13,433 nucleotides of DNA from Burkholderiales bacterium (GTDB taxonomy: Bacteria; Pseudomonadota; Gammaproteobacteria; Burkholderiales; Burkholderiaceae_F): assembly GCA_024641225.1 (NCBI GenBank), contig JAHEDN010000025.1:1-13433 (forward strand). Reading direction: 5' to 3'. This document shows, piece after piece, positions 6,418-13,298 of this stretch (position 1 is the first letter of the stretch; the number at the start of each line of letters is the position of its first letter). The notes below the pieces were generated by a model. That model was not told the origin of the DNA. It was given only the letters and a program-made list of their open reading frames with translations, and made no database searches. A program made the translations under genes and the position numbers.

Positions 6418-6686
6418 CCGCGAGTCTCGCTGACCATCGGATGTGAGCAAGCGCGACGGCTGCTGGCCGAAACGATCGGCTCGACAGCCGCGCGCGGCAG
6501 AACATCGTCGCTACCGAGCGGACGCCGACAGCCGCGTACTGGACCGTCCGTGCAGAGCATGATCGGTTGGCGGTCGGGGCTGCCCGCTTCCTCGCGCAAG
6601 GCCGTGCGAGGGTCGACGCCCGAACGACGCTTGCCTGCACAGGACCACGCCCGCTCGCGTCCAGGCCGCCAGGGTGGGCCGACTGC
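6418..6686. other. Intergenic stretch between convergent genes, nothing recognised
   Basis: 269 bases between the small exported protein (+) and mgtE (-). I found no convincing gene, terminator with a T-tract or mobile-element end. GGCC arms at about 6664-6680 (GGCC-GCCAGGGTG-GGCC) form only a 4-bp stem. Short open frames here are compositionally biased (Arg/Ala/Ser) and look non-coding. The stretch could be decayed sequence. Confidence 0.4.
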
Positions 6687-8009
6687 TTATGCGGGCGCTG
6701 CTTCGAGCAGGCTCGCCAGCAGCGTCGCGATGCCGAGGAACGAAGCGAAGCCGACGATATCGGTCACCGTGGTCAGGATGATCGACGACGCCAGCGCGGG
6801 ATCCTGGCCGAATCGGCGCAGCAGCACCGGCACCAGCGCGCCGGCGAGTCCGGCGGCGAGCATCGAGATCATCATCGCGATCGCACACACCAGCACCAGG
6901 CCGAGCGAACGGCTCCAGAAGTAGACGCCCAGCGCAGTGGTGGCCGCCACGGCCACCCCGTTAGTCAGTCCGACGATCGCTTCCTTGCCGACGATGCGCG
7001 GCCAATGCCGCACCGTGACCTCGCGCAACGCAAGTGCGCGCATCGTCACCGCCAGTGCCTGCGCGCCGGCGTTGCCCGACTGGCCGGCCACCACCGGCAA
7101 CAACACCGCCAGCGCAGTGAACTTGGCGATCGTGCTTTCGAAGAGACCGACCACCGCGGCCGCCAGAAAAGCAGTCAGCAGGTTGATCTGCAGCCACGGC
7201 AGGCGGCGCGCCACCGCAAAGCCCGGCGGCGACAGCGCACGCTCGTCGCGGCTGGCGCCGACCATCAGCTGCACGTCGAGGCTGGTTTCCTGTTCGAGCG
7301 CGGCGATCAGGACTGCCTGCCGGATCACGCCGACGAAGCGGCCGTCGATGTTGACGACCGGCAGCTCGGTGATCGGCTTGGCTTGCAGCCGCTCGACGAA
7401 CTCCTCGCGCGGATCGAGGTCGTTGGCCACCGCCAGCAGCGGCCGCATCACTTGCGCAAGCGGCGTGCTGTCATCGGTCACCGCGAGGTCCTGGATCTCG
7501 ACGCGGCCGACCAGTTTCATCTGCTCGTCGACGACGAACAGTTCACGCAGGCCCCGGCTCTTGATGCCCTTCAGCCGCGCCAAGGCTTCGCCGACCGTGA
7601 TCTGCAGCCGCAGCGGCGTCACCCTTGGATCCATCATGCGGCCGGCGACATGCTCGGGGTAGTCAAGCAGCGCACGCAGTTCGTCGGCGACCTGGGTATC
7701 GACCTGGCCGAGCAACTGGTTCCGATCGGCGTCGTCGAACTGCGCCAGCGCCGCGGCCGCTGCGGCGGGTTCGGTCTCGGCGAGCACCATGCGCACCTGC
7801 GCTGACGGCAGCGCCTTCAGCGTCGCCGCCGCCGTGTCGGCCGTCAGCGCCTGCCAGACGCGCACGAGTGCATTGGCCGGCTGCCCGGCCAGCAGCTGCG
7901 CGGCCTCCGTCGCCGGCATCTTCTCGATCAGCCGCGCCGCCTCGCGCGGATAGTCGAGCAGAAAGCGCCGGCTCAGCGCCGCGACCGCGGGCAGCACGGC
8001 TTCGCTCAA
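6687..8009 (-). CDS. mgtE: Magnesium transporter/channel MgtE
   Basis: 440 residues, the normal MgtE size. The order is complete: an N-domain of helical repeats (about 13-115), a CBS pair (about 120-245, including PRVTPLRLQITVGEALARL and PVVNIDGRFVGVIRQAVL), a plug-helix region and a five-helix membrane domain (about 275-435). The pore signatures are intact: GQSGNAGAQALAVTMRAL and SSIILTTVTDIVGF, the latter with Asp417, equivalent to the Mg-selecting aspartate of Thermus MgtE. MgtE conducts Mg2+ into the cell and closes when cytosolic Mg2+ binds between the N and CBS domains. The start is TTG 8009, supported by GAGGAAAG at 8011-8018. The TTG overlaps the stop of the upstream gene as TTGA, so the two are probably translationally coupled. 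It is the last gene of the moaC operon. No riboswitch is possible in the leader, because it lies inside the upstream gene. Confidence 0.95.
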   Translation of the reverse strand: MSEAVLPAVAALSRRFLLDYPREAARLIEKMPATEAAQLLAGQPANALVRVWQALTADTAAATLKALPSAQVRMVLAETEPAAAAAALAQFDDADRNQLLGQVDTQVADELRALLDYPEHVAGRMMDPRVTPLRLQITVGEALARLKGIKSRGLRELFVVDEQMKLVGRVEIQDLAVTDDSTPLAQVMRPLLAVANDLDPREEFVERLQAKPITELPVVNIDGRFVGVIRQAVLIAALEQETSLDVQLMVGASRDERALSPPGFAVARRLPWLQINLLTAFLAAAVVGLFESTIAKFTALAVLLPVVAGQSGNAGAQALAVTMRALALREVTVRHWPRIVGKEAIVGLTNGVAVAATTALGVYFWSRSLGLVLVCAIAMMISMLAAGLAGALVPVLLRRFGQDPALASSIILTTVTDIVGFASFLGIATLLASLLEAAPA

Positions 8010-8842
8010 TCTTTCCTCGCGCCTGGAGCAGGCAGCAGCGCGACGATCGCCTGCGCCAGCGACGACACCGCCGACCAGTAACCCTCGCCGAGCACACCGG
8101 CCAGCGCCTGCTCGGCGTCACCGACAGGTGCCGGCCGCGCCGCCGCTGCCTGCTGCAACGTGGCTGCGGAGAGCGCGCCCAGAAAGCGGCCACCGTGTTC
8201 GAGTACCGGCAGCAGGCTCGATTCGCGCCACGCCGGATGTTCGATTGCGCCGGCCAGCGGCATCAGCGCCGGCAGCGCGGCGACCGGCCGCAGCATCGAC
8301 TGCAGGCGCTGCTCGCCAGAAGCACGCAGCAGCGCCGGCAGCGTGACCACGCCGAGCAGCCGGTGGTCGTCGCCGATGACGTAGACGTCGGTGGCGGTCT
8401 CGGCCTCGCGGTGGCGCGCGGCGGAGAGAGCCTCGGCGACGGTCGTTCGTGCCGGCAGGGCGACGGCCGAGGTGTCGACCAAAGCACCGATGGCATCTTC
8501 CGGATAGCGCAGCAACGCGCGGCAGGCGAGCGAGGCGGGCGTGGGCAGCGCATCGAGCAGCGCCCTGCGCCGCGGCTCGGCCATCTGGCGCAGGATGCTC
8601 GCCGCCGAGGGGGCGCCGAGCTCGCCGAGCAGCAGCGCCGCGCGCGCGGCCGTGACGATCGAGAGGCAACGCGCCGCCAGCGGCGGCATCATCGCCTCGA
8701 GCACCGGCGCCGACAGGCGGGCCGGCGCATGCTCGAACAGCGCCGCGACGTCGTTCTCGTCCAGCCGCTCGAGCTCGCGCGCCGCGTCGACCGGATGCGC
8801 GGCGACGTAGGCGTGCGTCAGGTCGTCGAGCTCAGTCACCAC
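8006..8842 (-). CDS. Soluble MgtE regulatory-domain homologue (MgtE N-domain plus CBS pair, no membrane part)
   Basis: 278 residues without any transmembrane helix. The N-terminal half (about 1-120: LDENDVAALFEHAPARLSAPVLE, LLLGELGAPSAASILRQM, RRRALLDALP) has the repeated Leu/Ala-rich helical pattern of the MgtE N-domain. YPEDAIGALVDTSAVALPARTTVAEALSAAR begins a CBS pair (about 125-245: TDVYVIGDDHRLLGVVTL, then SLLPVLEHGGRFLGALSAA). The C-terminus ends SSLAQAIVALLPAPGARKD, where MgtE would enter the membrane. It therefore equals the cytosolic half of MgtE as a separate gene. The gene overlaps the MscS-like gene by up to 11 bases and mgtE by 4. The first possible start is GTG 8842; the adjacent GTG 8839 has better spacing to GGGAG (8845-8849). 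A role as a regulatory partner of MgtE is inference from domain content and coupling. Confidence 0.85.
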   Translation of the reverse strand: MVTELDDLTHAYVAAHPVDAARELERLDENDVAALFEHAPARLSAPVLEAMMPPLAARCLSIVTAARAALLLGELGAPSAASILRQMAEPRRRALLDALPTPASLACRALLRYPEDAIGALVDTSAVALPARTTVAEALSAARHREAETATDVYVIGDDHRLLGVVTLPALLRASGEQRLQSMLRPVAALPALMPLAGAIEHPAWRESSLLPVLEHGGRFLGALSAATLQQAAAARPAPVGDAEQALAGVLGEGYWSAVSSLAQAIVALLPAPGARKD

Positions 8843-9668
8843 CGCTCCCGCGTGCGACCAGCAGCACGGCGTCCTCGCTGAACACGCGCCCGGGCAGGGT
8901 CAGCCGGCCATCGTCGGTTTCGAGCACGACCGAAGCCGCGGTCATCTCGAGGATCCGCCCTTCATGACCGGCCACGCGGATCGTCTGGCCGACGGCAAAC
9001 GAGTGCCGCGACTGATGCGCGCCGATCAGGTTGGCCACGTGCGTTCGCGCACCGAGGCTGGTGGCGACGATCACGCCACCTGCGACCGCAAGCAGCGCCG
9101 CGGCGGCGAAGATGGCCAGGAACGTGACCTTGATGCCGATCTGGTCGGCGCCGATCAGGATCGCGCCGATCAGGATCGTCAGCTGCGCGGCGCGTGCCAC
9201 GACGGTGCGCTGCGCGGGCGCAATGCGGCCGGCCGTGGTCAGGATCAGGTCGGCGGCAAAACGTGACAGCAGGTAGCCGGCGATGACGATCAGCAGGCCG
9301 GCCAGCAGCGTCGGCAGGTACTCGAGCAGGCGCCCCAGCCACTGCGTGAAGGTGGCCAGCCCGAGGACCTGCGTGGCCGCGGTGACGAAGAACAGCATCA
9401 CCGCCCAGAAGACGATCGTGCCAAGCACGTTGGCCGAGCGCGCCAGCCGCAGCCGCGACGCGCGGCCCTCGCCGAGCACGCGCGCAATCGTGGCCTCGAT
9501 GAGCGACAACGTCCGCTGCGCCACCACCTGCAGGATCCTGGCCAGAACCCAGCCGAGCATCAGCAGCAGCACGGCGCCCACGATGCTCGGCAGGTAAGTC
9601 ATGCCTGCATCAAACAGCAGGCTGGCCAGCTGGGCGATGCGATCGCCGAGCGAAACGTTTTCGGTCAT
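8832..9668 (-). CDS. Short MscS-like mechanosensitive channel family protein
   Basis: 278 residues from ATG 9668. I count five hydrophobic helices (about 25-47, 81-103, 116-138, 156-175, 183-205). The last, FAAAALLAVAGGVIVATSLG, has the small-residue pattern of the MscS pore helix, followed by HVANLIGAHQSRHSFAVGQTIRV and a compact beta domain (HEGRILEMTAASVVLETDDGR, LPGRVF). The protein stops there, so the C-terminal alpha/beta cage of E. coli MscS is missing. Relatives of this layout are usually annotated as mechanosensitive ion channels with conserved TM helices. The start at 9668 has GAGGA (9679-9683) ten bases upstream; GTG 9695 lacks one. The gene lies 51 bases after moaC and overlaps the MgtE-like regulatory gene. 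It is probably an inner-membrane channel; its conductance and stimulus are unknown. Confidence 0.82.
   Translation of the reverse strand: MTENVSLGDRIAQLASLLFDAGMTYLPSIVGAVLLLMLGWVLARILQVVAQRTLSLIEATIARVLGEGRASRLRLARSANVLGTIVFWAVMLFFVTAATQVLGLATFTQWLGRLLEYLPTLLAGLLIVIAGYLLSRFAADLILTTAGRIAPAQRTVVARAAQLTILIGAILIGADQIGIKVTFLAIFAAAALLAVAGGVIVATSLGARTHVANLIGAHQSRHSFAVGQTIRVAGHEGRILEMTAASVVLETDDGRLTLPGRVFSEDAVLLVARGSGGD
9148..9177 (-). repeat. Perfect 15-bp tandem duplication in the fourth helix of the MscS-like protein
   Basis: Two identical 15-base units (9148-9162 and 9163-9177, + strand GCGCCGATCAGGATC) lie side by side. On the coding strand they give ILIGA twice, residues 165-174, inside a transmembrane helix. 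The unit length is a multiple of three, so copy-number change keeps the frame. Confidence 0.9.
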
Positions 9669-9719
9669 GCCCGTCGATTCCTCAATCGCCGCCACGGCGC
9701 TCGGCCACAGGGCGTCTTG

Positions 9720-10202
9720 TCATTCTGCATCGGCGACGAAGCTTCCGCTCTTGCCGCCGTGCTTCTCGAGCAGGCGCACCGAGTCGATCACCATGCCGCG
9801 GTCGGCGCTCTTGACCATGTCGTAGATGGTCAGCAGGCCGATCTGCACCGCGGTGAGCGCCTCCATCTCCACGCCGGTCTGGCCGCGCGTTTCCACGCGC
9901 GCAGTGCACTCTACGCTGCTCGTCTCGCTTGCGAGGGAAAACTCGACCGCAACCCGCGTGATCGACAGCGGGTGGCACAGCGGGATCAGTTCGCTGGTCC
10001 TCTTCGCGCCCTGGATGGCGGCGATTCGCGCCACGCCGAGCACGTCCCCCTTCTTCGTCGTGCCGGAACGGATCAGGTCGAGCGTCAGCGGCGACATGCG
10101 GATGCGGCCGGCGGCCACCGCAACCCGGTGCGTGACCGGCTTGTCGCCGACATCGACCATGTGCGCGTCGCCGGCGGCGTCGAAATGGGTCAGTGGGTTC
10201 AT
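9720..10202 (-). CDS. moaC: Cyclic pyranopterin monophosphate synthase MoaC
   Basis: 160 residues from ATG 10202, the family's usual length. MoaC converts the 3',8-cyclo-GTP product of MoaA into cyclic pyranopterin monophosphate, the first stable intermediate of molybdenum cofactor synthesis. Key residues fall at the E. coli numbers: Lys51 (KKGDVLG), Cys76-His77 (IPLCHPL), Glu112 and Glu114 (GVEMEAL), Asp128 and Lys131 (YDMVKSADRGM). The N-terminus MNPLTHFDAAGDAHMVDVGDK is canonical. The open frame extends further upstream, but GGAAGG at 10210-10215 with seven-base spacing fixes the start at 10202. It heads the - strand operon with the MscS-like and MgtE genes and is divergent from the M48 protease. 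A molybdoenzyme elsewhere in the genome is implied. Confidence 0.97.
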   Translation of the reverse strand: MNPLTHFDAAGDAHMVDVGDKPVTHRVAVAAGRIRMSPLTLDLIRSGTTKKGDVLGVARIAAIQGAKRTSELIPLCHPLSITRVAVEFSLASETSSVECTARVETRGQTGVEMEALTAVQIGLLTIYDMVKSADRGMVIDSVRLLEKHGGKSGSFVADAE

Positions 10203-10365
10203 TGGACTGCCTTCCCTCGGCGCAAGGAACATTTGCCCGTATCGAGGGCCTGCCTGCGCAATCGGTTACAAGCCGGAACGAACTGAGGTCCCGAGCGGTC
10301 TGAGCTTGCATCTATCATACAAACGCATAGCGCTGCGCCCTGCCGCGCGTCCTGCACCCGCCTCC
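10203..10365. promoter_or_regulatory. Divergent promoter region between moaC and the M48 protease
   Basis: The 163 bases carry overlapping -10-like boxes for both directions: TATCAT (10313-10318, + strand) and TATGAT (- strand, 10314-10319). Neither has a convincing -35 partner. If the + box is used, the protease leader would be about 40 bases before GTG 10366. On the - strand it gives a moaC leader of about 105 bases. I did not recognise a Moco riboswitch fold in it by eye. Confidence 0.35.
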
Positions 10366-11913
10366 GTGCCCGGCTTCGCACGTCGCCTGATCGTCGCCCT
10401 TCTCTCCTGCGCGCTTGCTGCGCCGGCCGGGGTTGTGCCCGCGCGCGCCCAGACGGCGGATCTGCCGGCCCTCGGTGATGTCACCGCCGACGATCTATCG
10501 CCCGCCAACGAGCGCCGCCTTGGCGAACAGATCATGCTCCAGGCGCGACGCGATCCCGCCTACCTGCCAGATCCAGACACCTTCGATTACCTGAATGCGC
10601 TCGGCTTCAGGCTGGTCGCCGCGAGCCCGGCGCGCTTTTCGGATTTCGAATTCTTCGCCATGCGTGATCCGATGCTCAACGCCTTCGCGCTGCCCGGCGG
10701 TTTCATCGGCGTGCACAGCGGCCTGGTGCTCGGCGCCGTGAACGAGTCCGAACTGGCATCGGTTCTGGCGCACGAGATCGGCCACGTCGAGCAGCGCCAC
10801 ATCGCCCGCATGCTGGCCAAGCAGCGCGAAGGCAGCTTCATCGCCATCGGCGCGCTGCTGCTCGCGCTGCTCGCGGCGCGCAGCGGCTCGTCCTCCAGCG
10901 GTGACCTGACACAGGCGGCGATCATGGCCGGGCAGGCCGTGGCCGTGCAGCAGCAGCTGAACTTCTCGCGCGAGGCCGAGCGCGAAGCCGATCGGGTCGG
11001 CTTCCAGATCCTGCTCGGCGCCGGCTTCGACCCCGCCGGCATGGCCAGCTTCTTTACGCGGCTGCAGCAGGGTACGCGCGTGTACGAGAGCGCCGCCCCC
11101 GAGTATCTGCGCACCCACCCGCTGACCGTCGAGCGCCTGAGCGACATCCAGAACCGGGCGCGCGAGGCACACGTTCGGCAGCGACCCGATTCGATCGATT
11201 TCCACCTCGTGCGCGCGCGGCTGCGCGTGCTGCAGGACGACAGCCCGCAGGGCCTGCGCGACTCGGCGCTGCATTTCCGCAGCCAGATCGAAAGCGGCAG
11301 CGCCGCGTCGGTGGCCGGTGCCTACTACGGACTCGCGCTGGCAAGCTCCATGCTGAACGAGCACGCCGCCGCGCTCGACGCCGCCGCCAAAGCGCGGCGC
11401 TCGAGCCAGGCTCCGTCGCCGATGCTCGACAAGCTGGTTTCTCAGACGATGTTCGCCGCTGCTCGCGATGAAGCGGGACGCGCCGAAGCAGTGCGGCTGG
11501 CGCGCGAGGCCGCCAGCCGCTATCCGCTGTCGAGGCTGACCGCGCTGCACTATGCGGACCTGCTGCAGAGGAGCGACAAGCACGAGGAGCTGGTCGCCTA
11601 CCTGCGCGATCAGCTCGCGGTGTCACGCAGCGACCCGCGCCTGTACGAATTGCTCGCAAGAAGCTACGAGCGGCTCGGGCACCGCACGCTGCAGCACCAG
11701 GCCACGGCCGAGCTGTATCTGCTGCTCGGCGCAACGCCGGGCGCGATTGACCAGCTGCAACTGGCGCGCCGCGCCAACGACGCCGACTTCTACACGATGT
11801 CCGAAGTCGAGGCGCGGCTGCGCCAGCTCAACCAGCAGCTGCGCGAGGCCCGCGGGCAGCTTGCCCGCGACGGTCGCGCGCCGCCGGACGAAGACAAGCG
11901 CGGCCGGAACTGA
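10366..11913 (+). CDS. Exported M48-family zinc metalloprotease with TPR repeats (BepA-like)
   Basis: 515 residues from GTG 10366, close to E. coli BepA (487). The N-terminus MPGFARRLIVALLSCALAAP ending in ARA|QTADLP is a Sec signal peptide. The zinc-protease motif HEIGH lies at 136-140, within ASVLAHEIGHVEQRHIARM, and the third-ligand region EREADRVG at 205-212. NAFALPGGFIGVHSGL, before the HExxH, is the standard M48 strand. From about 270 to 490 the protein is helical and TPR-like, with ALHYADLL and LYELLARSYERLGH units. BepA works in the periplasm, assisting or degrading stalled outer-membrane proteins such as LptD with the BAM complex; the same role here is inference. The open frame runs far upstream, but that part lies antisense to moaC. 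GTG 10366 gives the best signal peptide although no ribosome binding site is visible; TTG 10306 is an alternative. Confidence 0.9.
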   Translation: MPGFARRLIVALLSCALAAPAGVVPARAQTADLPALGDVTADDLSPANERRLGEQIMLQARRDPAYLPDPDTFDYLNALGFRLVAASPARFSDFEFFAMRDPMLNAFALPGGFIGVHSGLVLGAVNESELASVLAHEIGHVEQRHIARMLAKQREGSFIAIGALLLALLAARSGSSSSGDLTQAAIMAGQAVAVQQQLNFSREAEREADRVGFQILLGAGFDPAGMASFFTRLQQGTRVYESAAPEYLRTHPLTVERLSDIQNRAREAHVRQRPDSIDFHLVRARLRVLQDDSPQGLRDSALHFRSQIESGSAASVAGAYYGLALASSMLNEHAAALDAAAKARRSSQAPSPMLDKLVSQTMFAAARDEAGRAEAVRLAREAASRYPLSRLTALHYADLLQRSDKHEELVAYLRDQLAVSRSDPRLYELLARSYERLGHRTLQHQATAELYLLLGATPGAIDQLQLARRANDADFYTMSEVEARLRQLNQQLREARGQLARDGRAPPDEDKRGRN

Positions 11914-11916
11914 GGC

Positions 11917-11943
11917 GCGCGCCGTCGCGGGCGCGTTCCTTTG
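11917..11943 (+). terminator. Probable intrinsic terminator after the M48 protease gene
   Basis: GCGCGCC (11917-11923), six-base loop, GGCGCGT (11930-11936; closing pair is G-T), followed by TCCTTTG. It begins four bases after the protease stop codon. The tail is only moderately T-rich. Confidence 0.5.
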
Positions 11944-12015
11944 CCGCCTGATGCGGCCGCCGAAATCGGCGAAAATCGCGCCTGCCTTTTCTGCACCCGC
12001 TCGATAGCCCGCTCG

Positions 12016-13107
12016 ATGGATACGCACTCTCATCACGCTGCCGAAGTGCCGCACGGCGCCGGCAAACCGGCGCCGCTCGAAACCGATGCGGTGATCGTCG
12101 GCGCCGGCCCGGTCGGACTGTTCCAGGTCTTCGAACTCGGCCTGCTCGAGATTCGCGCGCACGTGATCGATTCGCTCGCCTACGTCGGCGGGCAGTGCGT
12201 CGAGTTGTATCCGGACAAGCCGATCTACGACATCCCGGCGGTGCCGGTGTGCACCGGGCAGGAACTGACCGATGCGCTGATGAAGCAGATCGAGCCGTTC
12301 GGCGCGACTTTCCATCTCGGCCAGGAAGTGACGAGCCTCAAGAGAATGGGCGACGGCCGTTTCTACGTGCAGACGTCCGCCGGCACGCGCTTCCTGACCA
12401 GGACCGTTTTCATCGCCGCCGGTGTCGGCAGCTTCCAGCCGCGCCTGCTGAAAGTCGACGGCATCGACAGGTTCCACGGCTCGCAGCTTCAATACCGCGT
12501 CAGGGATCCGGCGCAGTTTCAAGGGAAGAACCTGGTCATCTGCGGCGGCGGTGACTCTGCGCTGGACTGGACCTTGAACCTCGTCGGCCAGGCGGAGAGC
12601 GTGATCCTGCTGCACCGACGCGACGGTTTCCGCGCCGCGCCGGCGTCGGTTTCGAAGATGCGCGAGCTCGTCGACAACCATGAGATGCAGCTCATCGTCG
12701 GCACGGTCTCCGGCTTCGAGGAGCGCGACGGCCGCATGAGCGAGATCCGCGTCACCTCGCCCGACGGCGTCACGCGCCGCGTGCCCCTCGACGTGCTGCT
12801 GGTCTTCTTCGGCCTGTCGCCGAAGCTCGGGCCGATCGCGCACTGGGGTCTCGCCCTGGAGCGCAAGCAGATCGTCGTCGACACCGAGAAGTTCGAGACC
12901 GACGTGCCCGGCATCTTCGCCGTCGGCGACATCAACACCTATCCCGGCAAGAAGAAGCTGATCCTGTCGGGCTTCCACGAGGCGGCGCTCGCCGCCTTCG
13001 GCGCGGCCAACTACGTGTTCCCCGACAGGAAGATCCACCTGCAGTACACCACCACCAGCCCCAAGCTGCACAAGGTGCTCGGCGTCGAGACGCCGGTGTT
13101 CGACTGA
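12016..13107 (+). CDS. Ferredoxin/flavodoxin-NADP+ reductase, thioredoxin-reductase-like type
   Basis: 363 residues from ATG 12016. VIVGAGPVGLF at 26-36 binds FAD and VICGGGDSALDW at about 174-185 binds NADPH. SLAYVGGQCVELYPDKPIYDIPA near 55-77 is typical of the TrxR-like ferredoxin-NADP reductases (Bacillus YumC, Chlorobium and Rhodopseudomonas FNR). The CxxC redox pair of true thioredoxin reductase is absent. The C-terminal FAVGDINTYPGKKKLILSG and FHEAALAA motifs are also present. The enzyme moves electrons between NADP(H) and ferredoxin or flavodoxin in the cytoplasm. Relatives start a few residues before DAVIVGAG; here an extra N-terminal segment holds His4, His6, His7 and His13. No ribosome binding site precedes ATG 12016, so the start is not certain, but no better one is seen before the FAD motif. 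It follows the protease in the same direction, after a likely terminator. Confidence 0.93.
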   Translation: MDTHSHHAAEVPHGAGKPAPLETDAVIVGAGPVGLFQVFELGLLEIRAHVIDSLAYVGGQCVELYPDKPIYDIPAVPVCTGQELTDALMKQIEPFGATFHLGQEVTSLKRMGDGRFYVQTSAGTRFLTRTVFIAAGVGSFQPRLLKVDGIDRFHGSQLQYRVRDPAQFQGKNLVICGGGDSALDWTLNLVGQAESVILLHRRDGFRAAPASVSKMRELVDNHEMQLIVGTVSGFEERDGRMSEIRVTSPDGVTRRVPLDVLLVFFGLSPKLGPIAHWGLALERKQIVVDTEKFETDVPGIFAVGDINTYPGKKKLILSGFHEAALAAFGAANYVFPDRKIHLQYTTTSPKLHKVLGVETPVFD

Positions 13108-13298
13108 ACCGATCGTGGCTTCACTAGCGGGTACAGCCGTGGTTGATTCATCTCAACGCGCGCCTGTTCATTCGAACTAAGGTTCGTTGGTAGGCGAGCA
13201 ACGCGCGGGGCACACGGCGCGGATCCGCCGCGTCGCTGCGATCGCCTCGAAGTTGAGATTTGACAATGGTTCATCTCCGCGCCGGAAGGTGCAAGGAG
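13108..13298. other. Intergenic region with inverted repeats upstream of the cytochrome peroxidase-like gene
   Basis: The 191 bases contain a hairpin CGAAC-TAAG-GTTCG (13173-13186) followed by TTGG, perhaps a weak terminator for the reductase. There is a 10-bp palindrome GCGGATCCGC (13219-13228) and distant 8-base inverted copies ATCTCAAC (13150-13157) and GTTGAGAT (13252-13259). TTGACA at 13260-13265 equals a -35 consensus, but no -10 follows at the right distance. Arrangement suggests regulation of the downstream gene without proving it. Confidence 0.35.

Noticed and set aside
6398..6640. An 80-codon - strand frame downstream of mgtE
   Set aside because: Arg/Ala/Ser-rich, with no ribosome binding site or motif. 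Most of it lies in the unassigned gap, so a gene cannot be excluded, but nothing supports one.
8006..8842. The soluble MgtE-like gene as the broken first half of mgtE, split by a frameshift
   Set aside because: The downstream mgtE already has its own full N-domain and CBS pair, and both genes have their own starts with ribosome binding sites. This is a duplication of the sensor half, not a split gene.
7625..8881. A 418-codon + strand frame antisense to the MgtE and CBS genes
   Set aside because: Composition is Arg/Pro/Ala-biased, and the opposite strand holds well-supported coding sequence with coupled starts.
10203..10312. A molybdenum-cofactor riboswitch in the moaC leader
   Set aside because: The leader is about the right length, but I could not build the expected multi-stem fold by eye. 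A covariance-model search with the Moco riboswitch family would decide.
11623..13071. A 482-codon - strand frame antisense to the ferredoxin-NADP reductase
   Set aside because: No family motif, and it overlaps two confident genes. It is a shadow frame.
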